Origin: a virus
Direction: 5' to 3' (one strand)
IMG/VR virus record: IMGVR_UViG_3300032322_002033
Location: 1-64,000 of that record
Length of the DNA: 64,000 bases
Shown here: positions 23,721 to 32,759 of the stretch, piece after piece
Layout: each line of letters opens with the position of its first letter
Numbering within the stretch: the first letter of the stretch is position 1
Made by a program: the position numbers and the translations under genes
The notes under the pieces: model-generated
Database searches by the model: none
The model's input: the letters and a program-made list of their open reading frames with translations, nothing else
Told to the model about the DNA's origin: nothing

Positions 23721-24269
23721 TTATAATTTTTTAATATTAGTGATACAAAAAGTTGGACATCCATCATTTGTTAGATAATTTATTTTTAAATCTTTATTTT
23801 GACAAAATTCATTAACCGCTTGTACAACACCTGGAAATTTATCTGAAGTATAATCGTGACCACAAATTAATCCACCATTTTTTGTCTTTAGAAAAGATAC
23901 TGATAAATCTGACTTAACCCCTTCATAACTATGGTCACCGTCAATATAAATTAAATCAAAATAATTATCATCAAATTTATTTAGAACATCTAAACTTTTA
24001 TTTTTGTGTATTATTACACTACTATCATTTGAAAAATAATCAACTAATTTATAATATTCTTCGTTTAGATTAGTCCATATAATATTATTACCGTCTTTAT
24101 CTCCAGAACATCCATTACCTTCAAAAATATCAATTAAATGCAACTCTGAAGGGCTTAAATTTTCTTTTATGAACTTTGAAAATTCCCCTTGGAATACTCC
24201 TATTTCACATATTATTGTGTTTTTATCAAATGATTTGAGTAAATCATTCCTAGTATTAAAATTAATCAT
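23721..24269 (-). CDS. Class I SAM-dependent methyltransferase
   Basis: 182 aa. CEIGVFQGEFSKFI is the SAM-binding motif I (E-x-G-x-x-x-G), LHLIDIFEG places the ribose-binding acid, FDLIYIDGDHSYEGVKSDL and GGLICGHDY are the Methyltransf_24 signature. Probably O-methylates a sugar on the growing glycan. The 79 bp upstream hold no recognisable signal, and it overlaps the downstream stop by 4 nt. Confidence 0.85.
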   Translation of the reverse strand: MINFNTRNDLLKSFDKNTIICEIGVFQGEFSKFIKENLSPSELHLIDIFEGNGCSGDKDGNNIIWTNLNEEYYKLVDYFSNDSSVIIHKNKSLDVLNKFDDNYFDLIYIDGDHSYEGVKSDLSVSFLKTKNGGLICGHDYTSDKFPGVVQAVNEFCQNKDLKINYLTNDGCPTFCITNIKKL

Positions 24270-24997
24270 AGTATATTTTTATTAAAAAAATTAATCATTT
24301 TATCGTATTTAATTCCGTAATTTCCGGGACCTCCCGCAAAATGCAAGACAACTCCATTAAAACTATCAATATTATATCCATTATGAGACACATACTCCGT
24401 TAATTTATTATCATATAATGAATTTCTATAAAGATAAGTATTAAAAAATGGTTGCTCTAAACATTCATTAGAAAGATGAATGTTATCATTTAAAAATGAA
24501 TCAATATTTTTTAGGTGATTAACCATATTTTGGTTAAATGCAAAAAATCCGGCATTTATACCCATAATCCTATTTTCATTAATTTTATCTTTTTCATTTT
24601 GATTTAATATTTTAGAACCCCACCATTCCTCAGACATCAACTCATTTTCATTACTAACATAAAATTTATCTTCAATTATATTATCAAAAATAATATCAGG
24701 GTTATCGGTAAATAAAATATCTAAATCTGAAAATATTATTTTGTCATATTCATTTATCTTTTCAAAATTGTACAATTTAAGTTTATTTGAACTTGATGTG
24801 TATAACCCTTCATTAGGAGTATCCATGAAATAAACATTATTTTTAAATATAATATTTTCAGTTATTAAATTTTTAAAATTTGTTATGAATAAAAAATCAC
24901 CATCATAGTTAAATTTTTGGATACTTTCAATACATAATTTGGCTAAATTTAAATATTCTGAGTTATTACCTAATGTAAAATATATTAATTTTTTCAT
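24266..24997 (-). CDS. Putative GT-A glycosyltransferase (nucleotide-diphospho-sugar type)
   Basis: 243 aa. YDKIIFSDLDILFTDNPDII carries a DxD metal site (SDLDIL), GINAGFFAFNQNM is the typical acceptor loop of GT8-like enzymes, and VLHFAGGPGNYG ends the fold. Very AT-rich coding. Eight-nt gap to its upstream neighbour, so same transcript. Confidence 0.78.
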   Translation of the reverse strand: MKKLIYFTLGNNSEYLNLAKLCIESIQKFNYDGDFLFITNFKNLITENIIFKNNVYFMDTPNEGLYTSSSNKLKLYNFEKINEYDKIIFSDLDILFTDNPDIIFDNIIEDKFYVSNENELMSEEWWGSKILNQNEKDKINENRIMGINAGFFAFNQNMVNHLKNIDSFLNDNIHLSNECLEQPFFNTYLYRNSLYDNKLTEYVSHNGYNIDSFNGVVLHFAGGPGNYGIKYDKMINFFNKNIL

Positions 24998-25004
24998 ATT
25001 AGTA

Positions 25005-25616
25005 TTACAGGAGATATTTTTTTTTGTATTTGTATAAACATAGACCTACTGAATCAAATTCATCATCAGTAAAATCCGAATTTTTTTTGTCAGAATGTAA
25101 CTGCTCAACTAAAATCCAGTTATCAGAGTTTTCAATATACTCTCTAATTTTAATTGATTTTGTTGAGTAGTTATTGTCATAAGGTCTATAGTAATCCCAA
25201 TCGTGCATACAAAAATAAGTTCCATCGTCAATATGATTTTCTAAAAAAACAATATCTTCATATGCTATGTCCTGTTTTTCCGGACCGTCAAACATAATAA
25301 AGTTAGGTTTTATATTATCATTTATCAACATTTTTAACATTTCACTTGAATTATTTTTGTAATAATTCACAAATTTAAATTTTTCTAAAAATAATTTTTG
25401 TGGTGACCTAACAGGGTCACAAGTATAAAACTTAGTGTTGTAATTTTTATCAGAAATTGCTTTAGAAATATAATATGTTGACCCCCCTCCATCTCCGGTG
25501 CCAATCTCAAAAACTACTTTAGGTGATAACTCACTAATCCAAGTGTATAGTTTAAATCTTTCAAATGGTAACATTTCGCCGCCAAAATCATTATGTTTAA
25601 AATTATCTTTATCCAT
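25005..25616 (-). CDS. Class I methyltransferase (CmcI/Methyltransf_24-like)
   Basis: 203 aa. KVVFEIGTGDGGGSTYYISK is a Gly-rich SAM motif, TKFYTCDP the second strand, KPNFIMFDGPEKQDIAYEDI the fourth and DDGTYFCMHDWDYYRPYD the metal-type H-D. Such proteins sit in polysaccharide clusters as sugar O-methyltransferases. Second methyltransferase of the cluster. Confidence 0.8.
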   Translation of the reverse strand: MDKDNFKHNDFGGEMLPFERFKLYTWISELSPKVVFEIGTGDGGGSTYYISKAISDKNYNTKFYTCDPVRSPQKLFLEKFKFVNYYKNNSSEMLKMLINDNIKPNFIMFDGPEKQDIAYEDIVFLENHIDDGTYFCMHDWDYYRPYDNNYSTKSIKIREYIENSDNWILVEQLHSDKKNSDFTDDEFDSVGLCLYKYKKKYLL

Positions 25617-25624
25617 TATTTATT

Positions 25625-26428
25625 TTAAATTTTTTCTGACATTTTTTTTATTTTATCAACCCAATAGTAATAATCTAAAGTTTCTAAGCTATTATTTTTA
25701 ACTTCTTTTATTCTCTTTTCGACATTTCTAAAATCATCAAATTCTTTAATATCTCCAACAAATACGACTGGTAAATTTTTATATATTTTATTATTAATTG
25801 CATTATATTCTTCAGAGTTTCCATAAATAATAGGAATAGATTTTAAATATAAAACTTCATATGTTCTGATACATTCAATACCATTACCTCTAGGTGAAAG
25901 TGTTGCCATATGACTTTTCACCCCTTTAACAAAATCACCATAAGTTAAACCTTCTTCATTTGAAAAATTTTCATTAAAGAAACAATAATTTTTTAAAGGT
26001 GACCTTATTGGTATATTGGTATTTACGTTAAAATTTGAATATATTTTATTTTTAACCTCAAAATCACCGACGTTAACCTCACCTAATAGATAAGGTTTTT
26101 TTTCAAAAATGCCAGGATTAATCATTCCATGACCAGCTCTTGTTGTTAATTCCTCAATTTCAACTCCTATAGGAATTGGTGTTACTTTGTCAGAATTTGA
26201 AGTAGTATTTGTTGCGAAAATATGTTTTACATTTGGTGGACACCTTGATAAAATATCGTCAGTAACACTATAATCACTATTTGCAATAATTAAAATAATA
26301 TTTTTTTTAAAATTTCTAATTCTTTCAAATTCTTCGAGAATAAAATCTGTTTTACAAAAAACAATTTTTTCATCGTCATGCAGGTCATTGCAAAACCTGG
26401 ACATTTGAATTAAATTATGATTAATCAT
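25625..26428 (-). CDS. Exostosin-like glycosyltransferase
   Basis: 267 aa. The C-terminal block MATLSPRGNGIECIRTYEVL, then YLKSIPIIYG, matches the exostosin-type GT-B site (SPRG.G.D..R..EAL..G.IPI). The N-terminal part supplies strand-rich segments with FATNTTS. Start overlaps the stop of the oxidoreductase gene by 8 nt. Exact donor unknown. Confidence 0.75.
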   Translation of the reverse strand: MINHNLIQMSRFCNDLHDDEKIVFCKTDFILEEFERIRNFKKNIILIIANSDYSVTDDILSRCPPNVKHIFATNTTSNSDKVTPIPIGVEIEELTTRAGHGMINPGIFEKKPYLLGEVNVGDFEVKNKIYSNFNVNTNIPIRSPLKNYCFFNENFSNEEGLTYGDFVKGVKSHMATLSPRGNGIECIRTYEVLYLKSIPIIYGNSEEYNAINNKIYKNLPVVFVGDIKEFDDFRNVEKRIKEVKNNSLETLDYYYWVDKIKKMSEKI

Positions 26429-27434
26429 CTCTTCGATATTTTATGTTTGATTTATTATATATGTTGTCTATTAAAGAAATTACATTTAAACTTTCACTTA
26501 ACGAAAAATCATTTAAGTTTTTATAAACAAATGGATGATTTGGACATGAGCCTTGGTAGGAACCATATACATTAGGTTCAGTTATTATATTATATTTCTT
26601 TTCAATCTTATCAAATTCTTGTTGAGACCCGTGTGATAAAAAGTTGGCGGATTCCAAAATGTTTAAAGCTTTACCCCCAACCTTCATAAAACCATTTGAC
26701 CCCAATATAGAAATTGAACACTCCAAGTTATGAGGCTCCGCAGCAATTGTAATTTCACAAGTTCCTCCAAATGAACCAAAATCAAATATTGAATAGATTG
26801 TATCTTCAATATCCACTGATGCGTGTTTCATTTTATATACTTTTGATGAATGAACCTCAGGTTTACCAAATAAAAATTGTAATACATCCAAATAATGGAT
26901 ACCAACTTCATATAGAGTCCCCCCTCCAATTGATGGTACTGACCTCCATCCTGTAAAATATTCTACAGGACGTTGCCATCTTTGTATTAGATTAACTGAC
27001 CTTATATCACCTAATAATTTTTTATCAATTACTTCTTTTATTAGTTGTACTGTAGGGTTTAACCTAACTTGAAGTACACAATAAGCCTTTTGATTATTTG
27101 AGTCTGCTATTTTTTGTATCTCATCAATTTCATCTTTACTAAAAGACACTGGTTTTTCGATTAATACATCGCAGTTATTTTCAAGTGCGTAAATTGATTG
27201 TGAAAAATGTAATGAGTTAGGTGTTGCAATTGTGATAAAATTAACGCTTCCATCTTTTATCATTTCTTTATAATCAGTGTAGTATTTTACATTTAGTTTT
27301 TTTCCAATTTTTTTGGAGATATCTTCTTGTATGTCACAAACCGCAACCAATTCAAAATCTTTATTTTCATAAATAGATTCAAGGTGTCTTGGTAATATTG
27401 CTCCGCAACCTATAATACCAACTTTTTTAGTCAT
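26421..27434 (-). CDS. Gfo/Idh/MocA-family sugar oxidoreductase
   Basis: 337 aa. Rossmann motif GIIGCGAILPRH (6-17), VAVCDIQ at the second strand, TIATPNSLH and the family signature EKPVSFS (93-99) are all present. YEVGIHYLDVLQFLFGKP holds the catalytic-type His. Such enzymes oxidise C3 of nucleotide sugars (WbpB/WlbA type) among other reactions. The adjacent acyltransferase overlaps it by 8 nt, a pairing known from O-antigen amino-sugar pathways. Confidence 0.9.
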   Translation of the reverse strand: MTKKVGIIGCGAILPRHLESIYENKDFELVAVCDIQEDISKKIGKKLNVKYYTDYKEMIKDGSVNFITIATPNSLHFSQSIYALENNCDVLIEKPVSFSKDEIDEIQKIADSNNQKAYCVLQVRLNPTVQLIKEVIDKKLLGDIRSVNLIQRWQRPVEYFTGWRSVPSIGGGTLYEVGIHYLDVLQFLFGKPEVHSSKVYKMKHASVDIEDTIYSIFDFGSFGGTCEITIAAEPHNLECSISILGSNGFMKVGGKALNILESANFLSHGSQQEFDKIEKKYNIITEPNVYGSYQGSCPNHPFVYKNLNDFSLSESLNVISLIDNIYNKSNIKYRRDD

Positions 27435-27903
27435 TTTTTATTTTTTTTATTAGTTTAACTGGATTACCATAAGCTAAAAAATTATTGGGGATGTTTTTAG
27501 TTACCACACTACCTGCACCAATAAATGAGTTTTCACCAATAGTATTTCCGCATACAATAGTTGTATTAGCTCCAATGCTGCAACCTGATTTAAACAATGT
27601 TTTTCTAAATCTATCACTCCAATCATTATTTACATCAGGATAAATGTCGTTAGTTGTAATAACATTAGGACCTATAAAAACATTATTTTCAATAACGACT
27701 CCCTCATAAATCAAAGAATGATTTTGAATTTTACAATTATTACCTATAGTAACATTTGGACCAATATATACACCCTCACCAATTACACAATTATCTCCAA
27801 TTTTAACTCCTTTACAGACATGAGAAAACGACCAAATTTTAGTACCTAAACCTATATCTGAACTTTCAACTATTGAAGTTTCGTGACAAAAATATTCTTT
27901 CAT
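27427..27903 (-). CDS. Hexapeptide-repeat acyltransferase (WbpD/WlbB-like)
   Basis: 158 aa left-handed beta-helix enzyme. Repeats of (I/V)G-x4 run through most of it: VKIGDNCVIGEGVYIGPNVT, NNVFIGPNVITTN, CSIGANTTIVCGNTIGENSF. It ends in IPNNFLAYGNPVKLI, the cap of serine/sugar acetyltransferases. The preference for SIVESSDIGLGTKIWSFSHV at the start is typical of the WlbB/WbpD type that N-acetylates a 3-amino sugar. Confidence 0.9.
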   Translation of the reverse strand: MKEYFCHETSIVESSDIGLGTKIWSFSHVCKGVKIGDNCVIGEGVYIGPNVTIGNNCKIQNHSLIYEGVVIENNVFIGPNVITTNDIYPDVNNDWSDRFRKTLFKSGCSIGANTTIVCGNTIGENSFIGAGSVVTKNIPNNFLAYGNPVKLIKKIKND

Positions 27904-28692
27904 TTAATTATATTTTGGTATCATATCAAATAATGTATCTAAATATTTTTGATGGTCATGGTACGGTCTACATGAGTGACACTCAATATATCCATTATTC
28001 AATAATAAAGGTAAATCGTACACAACTTCAATATTTCTATAACAATCAACTCTTTTATTTAAAAAATCAACGGTTTTACTTAAATCACTTATCCGATTTC
28101 TATTTTTAAAGTTTTTTAATTTGTTACAACTATAAGCTTCGTCAGTACCCCACTTATCTCCCCACATAGTTGGTATATTTGTAGAGTCAACTTTTAATAT
28201 CTCAGATTCAAAAGTATCTTCAAATTCGTATATTTCATTAAATGTTTTACCTTTTGCAATATGGTAAGCTGAAGGACTAAAACCTCCTTCATCCCATTTA
28301 TATTTTGTTTTACCTTCTAAAGTATATTGATTATCTATCAACATAACATATCTATCATCAGGGATTGTTTTAATAGAATCCTTTAAAAAATACGTACCTA
28401 AAGGTATTTGGTCAATACCCATAACAATACATGTGTCATTTTCGTAAAATTTAGTGAAATAAAATAATGCCCATGTATATTGCCAAGGTAAAATCCCATC
28501 AACAGATTTTTCAACAATGATGTTACCAAATTCGGTACTCAAATTAAGTTTTTCAGGTTCATCTTCATCCCCGAAAAATATTAATGTTGGATTTATATTA
28601 AATTTTTCTTTATATGTGTATGATAATTTATTCCAAAACTCATAATATAATGGATTATTATTTGAAACTAATATAACTCTATCTATTTTCAT
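27904..28692 (-). CDS. Putative glycosyltransferase-like protein
   Basis: 262 aa. DRVILVSNNNPLYYEFWNKL, then a LPWQYTWALFYF segment and CIVMGIDQIPLG, which has the place of a DxD loop (GIDQ) in GT-A enzymes. WGDKWGTDEAYSCNKL resembles the acceptor region. Family not certain. It starts 4 nt inside its upstream neighbour's end and is part of the glycan run. Confidence 0.6.
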   Translation of the reverse strand: MKIDRVILVSNNNPLYYEFWNKLSYTYKEKFNINPTLIFFGDEDEPEKLNLSTEFGNIIVEKSVDGILPWQYTWALFYFTKFYENDTCIVMGIDQIPLGTYFLKDSIKTIPDDRYVMLIDNQYTLEGKTKYKWDEGGFSPSAYHIAKGKTFNEIYEFEDTFESEILKVDSTNIPTMWGDKWGTDEAYSCNKLKNFKNRNRISDLSKTVDFLNKRVDCYRNIEVVYDLPLLLNNGYIECHSCRPYHDHQKYLDTLFDMIPKYN

Positions 28693-29504
28693 AATTTATT
28701 TATATTTTTGTTGTGACTTGCGTGAAAGTATTTAATTTTAGTAGATTCGTAATATTTTTCTGAATCCACTAACGTTGATAAAATAACACCCCATATTGGT
28801 AAATCCCCCCATCGATTACTATAAATCCCGTGAGAATTCTCAACGTAATGTAAAAAATCCTGAACAAGTTGGTTCTCCTTAAAAAATTTAAGGTCAAGCA
28901 TCATAAAATTAGTATATGGGCAAGTAATATTTTTAAAATCCATAAACGGAGAAATTTTTTTATCTGCAATAAACTTGTTCCAAAGTTTTTCTAATCCAAC
29001 TATTACATAATCTTCGTCTTGACCCTGGAAATATCCTGAAACAAATTTAACATTTCCATTTATTAGGTTTGATAATGCGTCAAAATCAAAATCTGTGATA
29101 AAACAATCTTCATCAATTCTAATAATATAGTCATAATCTTTTAAATATTCAAAAAAATCAATAGACCAAAAATGACACATATGTTTATACCCCAAATGAA
29201 AACCTTGAGATTCTATTGTTGGTGGACACAACTCATAGTTCATAATGTTTTTTTTATCATTAAAAGCTTCCCCATTACCAGAATACCTAACATCTTTAAA
29301 AATTAAATTAGGTTTACTCAAACTACTTATATGTAATTGGTGGTCATTTGTAATATTACCTTCATGAAAAATAATTAAATCAAAATTAAATTTTGATTTT
29401 TTTAGGATATTTACAAAGATTAAATTATTTCTTTGAATTAATTGATTATATTGTGATAGATTGTAATAACCTTTAGTTAATACTGTTATTGCAATTTTTT
29501 TCAT
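28689..29504 (-). CDS. GT15-like (Kre2/Mnt1) glycosyltransferase
   Basis: 271 aa from the ATG at 29504. A longer frame begins at 29570, but it would overlap the upstream gene by 65 nt, while 29504 is 1 nt after that gene's stop. GYKHMCHFWSIDFFEYL, then YDYIIRIDEDCFIT matches the GT15 signature (Y..MCRF.S..F......Y.YY.R.EPD). NRWGDLPIWGVILSTLV fits the later W-D-P-I block. GT15 enzymes add mannose in fungi, and phage versions are unusual. Confidence 0.75.
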   Translation of the reverse strand: MKKIAITVLTKGYYNLSQYNQLIQRNNLIFVNILKKSKFNFDLIIFHEGNITNDHQLHISSLSKPNLIFKDVRYSGNGEAFNDKKNIMNYELCPPTIESQGFHLGYKHMCHFWSIDFFEYLKDYDYIIRIDEDCFITDFDFDALSNLINGNVKFVSGYFQGQDEDYVIVGLEKLWNKFIADKKISPFMDFKNITCPYTNFMMLDLKFFKENQLVQDFLHYVENSHGIYSNRWGDLPIWGVILSTLVDSEKYYESTKIKYFHASHNKNINKL

Positions 29505-29505
29505 T

Positions 29506-30261
29506 TTAATTAGATAATAAATTATTAAATAGTATATCAAATCTGTTATTTGGCAGAGGTGACGTGTCATGAGAATTCAATTGAAAATGTTCAATAAATC
29601 CTGGAAAAATTACTACCTTTAAATTATTAATAAAATAATAAAAACTTATTGACCTTTCATGTGAGTGTCCGGGAAATTCAAAAGTTTTTAAATCTTCAAA
29701 TATTTTTTCAAACCATATCATGTAATTATTAAATGTTTCTTTAGAAAAGGTTGAATTACTTGTTGAGCTCCATGACGCACTTTGATTTTTTTGAATATAA
29801 TTTTTAAAAAAATTGTCCATGTCAATCGAATAATGGTTTTTAATTGATTCTATCATTTTTTCAGTCCACACCCTATCTTTCAGATAACAAGGCTCATGGA
29901 TTGACATTGGTAAGTATCCGATAAAATCAAAATTACTATTTTGTATTTTATTAAAAATACTGGAAATATTTTGACGAGTATTAATATCGTACTCAAAAAG
30001 ATTTACATAATCAGTTTTAATTAAATCATATTTCCAAAGAATATACCATCCTGTATAGGATGTAAATTTTGGGTAGTCTTCAATATTTCCTTCAAGTTTT
30101 TGACAGATGATAACATCCTCAAAGTCGTCAACTAAATTATGAGAATTTTTACCGACAAGAACAAATTTAACGTCTGGTAATGTGTTGAATTTACCAATTT
30201 TTTTAAATTCAATTATTATGTCTTGAGTGTGAGCAAATATAAAAGTGCTTATTGTTTTCAT
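29506..30261 (-). CDS. Putative glycosyltransferase-like protein
   Basis: 251 aa. TISTFIFAHTQDIIIEFKKI, then FTSYTGWYILWKYDLIKTDY and VNLFEYDINTRQN, where EYDI could be the metal-binding acidic loop. GFIEHFQLNSHD ends the fold. It resembles DUF4422-like or capsular transferases in layout, but I cannot fix the family. Four-nt overlap with the next gene upstream. Confidence 0.55.
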   Translation of the reverse strand: MKTISTFIFAHTQDIIIEFKKIGKFNTLPDVKFVLVGKNSHNLVDDFEDVIICQKLEGNIEDYPKFTSYTGWYILWKYDLIKTDYVNLFEYDINTRQNISSIFNKIQNSNFDFIGYLPMSIHEPCYLKDRVWTEKMIESIKNHYSIDMDNFFKNYIQKNQSASWSSTSNSTFSKETFNNYMIWFEKIFEDLKTFEFPGHSHERSISFYYFINNLKVVIFPGFIEHFQLNSHDTSPLPNNRFDILFNNLLSN

Positions 30262-30983
30262 ATAACTTTTATTTTATTTTTTCTTAAATGTTCAGTATAA
30301 GTTATGGCATTTTTATCAGTATAGTGAGAACCAAAACCATTATTTTTATTAAAATTAGATAGTCTCTTACTTGACATCCTATATCTTTCTAAAACATATT
30401 TGAAATCTATAAATTTATAATGTAATAGTTTTAACTCGGCAGTTTCATTTGATTGACAATTATTACACACTGACTGATGAGCACCAATTCTATAATCAAT
30501 ATCTACCTCAGGGTTTATTAATATTTGTTTTGACATCGGTTCATATACTTCGGAACCAAATTTTATTTTTTCTGTAATTAATTCCCCATCATATATTGGA
30601 AAATTTTCACTAAACATGTCATGTCCATCTATTTTAGGTGAAGTTATGCCTAAATTTTTATATTCCTCAAGTTTAGATAATAAATTTTCGTGATATAAAA
30701 ATTCATCGCAGTCACAAATTATGACCCAGTCAACTCCTTGACCTCTACTTCTTTTTTTGTATTCTTCAGATTTAATTTTTGTGTAATTTAATTCATGTAT
30801 TTCATTACCACTATCCCATTTAATAACTTCCACTTTTGGATATTTTTTATAAATTTTATCTGAAGAGTCTGTTGACATATTATCATAAATAAAAATTTTT
30901 TCACAAATATTACTATAATAGTCTAATGTAAATGGAAGAATTTTTTCTTCATTCCATGATAGTATGTGGGCATGTATTTTCAT
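30258..30983 (-). CDS. Glycosyltransferase (GT2/GT92-like)
   Basis: 241 aa. ILSWNEEKILPFTLDYYSN, KIFIYDNMSTDSSDKIYKK and VDWVIICDCDEFLYHENLL form the GT-A start, with the DxD as DCDEF. LLHYKFIDFKYVLERYRMSS matches the C-terminal block of the Glyco_tranf_2_4 family. Four-nt overlaps with both neighbours. Confidence 0.83.
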   Translation of the reverse strand: MKIHAHILSWNEEKILPFTLDYYSNICEKIFIYDNMSTDSSDKIYKKYPKVEVIKWDSGNEIHELNYTKIKSEEYKKRSRGQGVDWVIICDCDEFLYHENLLSKLEEYKNLGITSPKIDGHDMFSENFPIYDGELITEKIKFGSEVYEPMSKQILINPEVDIDYRIGAHQSVCNNCQSNETAELKLLHYKFIDFKYVLERYRMSSKRLSNFNKNNGFGSHYTDKNAITYTEHLRKNKIKVI

Positions 30984-31666
30984 AATGGTATTGATGAATA
31001 AACTTGTTGACTAAATGTTAAATTATGTTTAAAAAATAATTCGTGAAGTTCTTGTATTGGTTCTTTAGTAAATCTTCCATTGTAATTACCACCTATTGGC
31101 TTAGTATGTTCAACAGTAATAATATCAACTATCGCAATTTTATCAATAGGGTGACCTAATATTTTAGGCCATAAATAATCCATACCCCATCCTGACTCAT
31201 TGAGTGTAAAATAATTAACTAATTTAAAAACCGTTTTTTTACTCATCGATGGACATATTATCTCAACAAAATTTGTAAATCTAAGTTTTGACCCAAAAAC
31301 TTTCTTTTCAATTTCATATGAGACATAACCACTTAAACTTGGTTGTGATAACCACAAAGAATGTTCTTTAATTATATCAAAATACAAATTTATATCTTCA
31401 GTATTAGTTAACAAATCATCATCCGGAAACCAAAAATATTCGTAATTTGAAATATTGTTAAAATTATTTGTTATATAGTCAGATATTAAATGCCATTTAT
31501 GTCCTTTTTTTCTTACACAATGTTCAGATTGATTGGAATACTCATTAAATTTTTCTTCAGAATCTCCATAATATATTATGACTAAATCAAAATTAGTATC
31601 ACCACTAACCCAATGATGATGTAAAGAATAATCACCTGACGGGACTATAATTAAATTATTTTTCAT
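30980..31666 (-). CDS. DUF707-like putative glycosyltransferase
   Basis: 228 aa. GHKWHLISDYITNNFNNISN, YEYFWFPDDDLLTNTEDINL, SLWLSQPSLSGYVSY and FTNFVEIICPSMSKK line up with the DUF707 family (KW.L........YDY.W.PDDD, QPSL, R.TNFVE). The FPDDDL is the expected metal site of a GT-A fold. Family members are thought to modify surface glycans. It overlaps the mutase gene by 11 nt. Confidence 0.78.
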   Translation of the reverse strand: MKNNLIIVPSGDYSLHHHWVSGDTNFDLVIIYYGDSEEKFNEYSNQSEHCVRKKGHKWHLISDYITNNFNNISNYEYFWFPDDDLLTNTEDINLYFDIIKEHSLWLSQPSLSGYVSYEIEKKVFGSKLRFTNFVEIICPSMSKKTVFKLVNYFTLNESGWGMDYLWPKILGHPIDKIAIVDIITVEHTKPIGGNYNGRFTKEPIQELHELFFKHNLTFSQQVYSSIPL

Positions 31667-32759
31667 TTGTTATTTTTTCTATAAAGTTTATTGCCGATTC
31701 AACAACCTGGTGCATATCGTAATATTTATACTCCGCTAAACGACCACCAAAATATATGTTATTTTCTTCCTTGGATAAATTTAAATATTTTTGATATTTT
31801 TCATTATTTTCCGAATCGTTTACTGGATAATATGGCTCAATATCATCAGGAACATAATTAACAGGATATTCCCATGTACACCAACTTACTTCACTATTAT
31901 TATCCTGAAAATGTTTATGTTCAATTATCCTAGTAAATTCAATTGATTCATCCGTATAATTAACAACACTAGTGCCTTGGTAGTTATCTTTATCTATTTT
32001 TTTATGTTCAAACCTAACTGACTTATACTCTAAATGACCAAATTTATAATCATAAAATTTGTCTATGGGGCCTGTGTAAATTAATTTTTTTGACATTGAC
32101 ATAAGTTCATTTTTATTTAAGAAAAAATCAGTATTTAATTTAACGTCAATGCCTGATAATAACTTTTCAAAAATTTTAGTGTACCCTTCTTTTGGAATGC
32201 CTTGGTAAGTATCATTAAAATAGTTGTTATCATATTTAAATCTAACAGGTAACCTTTTAATTATTTCTTTTGGCAGTAATTTTGGTTCTTTTTTCCATTG
32301 TTTAGTTGTGTATCCTTTAATTAATTTTTCATAGACATCCTTCCCGACTAATTTAATCGCTTGTTCCTCCAAGTTGTTAGGTTCTATTATTTCATTACCT
32401 TGCTCCAATATTATTTTTTTAGCATCTTCAGGTTTATTAATACCCCATAGTTTATTAAACGTGAACATATTAAAAGGTAATGAATATATTTCTCCTTTAT
32501 AGTTAGCCAAAACATGGTGTCGGTAATTATTAAATTCGGAAAATTTATTCATATAATCCCAAATTTTTTTATTTGATGTGTGGAAAATATGTGCTCCATA
32601 TTTGTGAATATCTATATTATCTTGATTTTCAGTATAACAATTACCCCCAATATGACTACGTTTATCAAGAACTAAACACTTATATCCCATATCAGTTAAT
32701 TCTCTTGCACATATAGAACCAAAAAAACCTGAACCTACTATTAAAAAATCGTACATCAT
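31656..32759 (-). CDS. glf: UDP-galactopyranose mutase
   Basis: 367 aa, the same length as E. coli Glf. It converts UDP-galactopyranose to UDP-galactofuranose using reduced FAD. The dinucleotide motif IVGSGFFGS, KRSHIGGNCYTE, YGAHIFHTSNKKIWDYMNKF and SLPFNMFTFNKLWG are diagnostic. YTTKQWKKEPKLLP and IYFGGRLAEYKYYDMHQVV complete the active site (Arg and Tyr residues that hold UDP). Two Met codons start the frame, and either could be used. It is embedded between glycosyltransferases, implying galactofuranose in the product. Confidence 0.96.
   Translation of the reverse strand: MMYDFLIVGSGFFGSICARELTDMGYKCLVLDKRSHIGGNCYTENQDNIDIHKYGAHIFHTSNKKIWDYMNKFSEFNNYRHHVLANYKGEIYSLPFNMFTFNKLWGINKPEDAKKIILEQGNEIIEPNNLEEQAIKLVGKDVYEKLIKGYTTKQWKKEPKLLPKEIIKRLPVRFKYDNNYFNDTYQGIPKEGYTKIFEKLLSGIDVKLNTDFFLNKNELMSMSKKLIYTGPIDKFYDYKFGHLEYKSVRFEHKKIDKDNYQGTSVVNYTDESIEFTRIIEHKHFQDNNSEVSWCTWEYPVNYVPDDIEPYYPVNDSENNEKYQKYLNLSKEENNIYFGGRLAEYKYYDMHQVVESAINFIEKITNEK

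Noticed and set aside
29505-29570. Longer N-terminus for the GT15-like gene
   Set aside because: It would overlap the previous gene by 65 nt and adds a hydrophobic leader before the typical MKKIAITVLTKG start.
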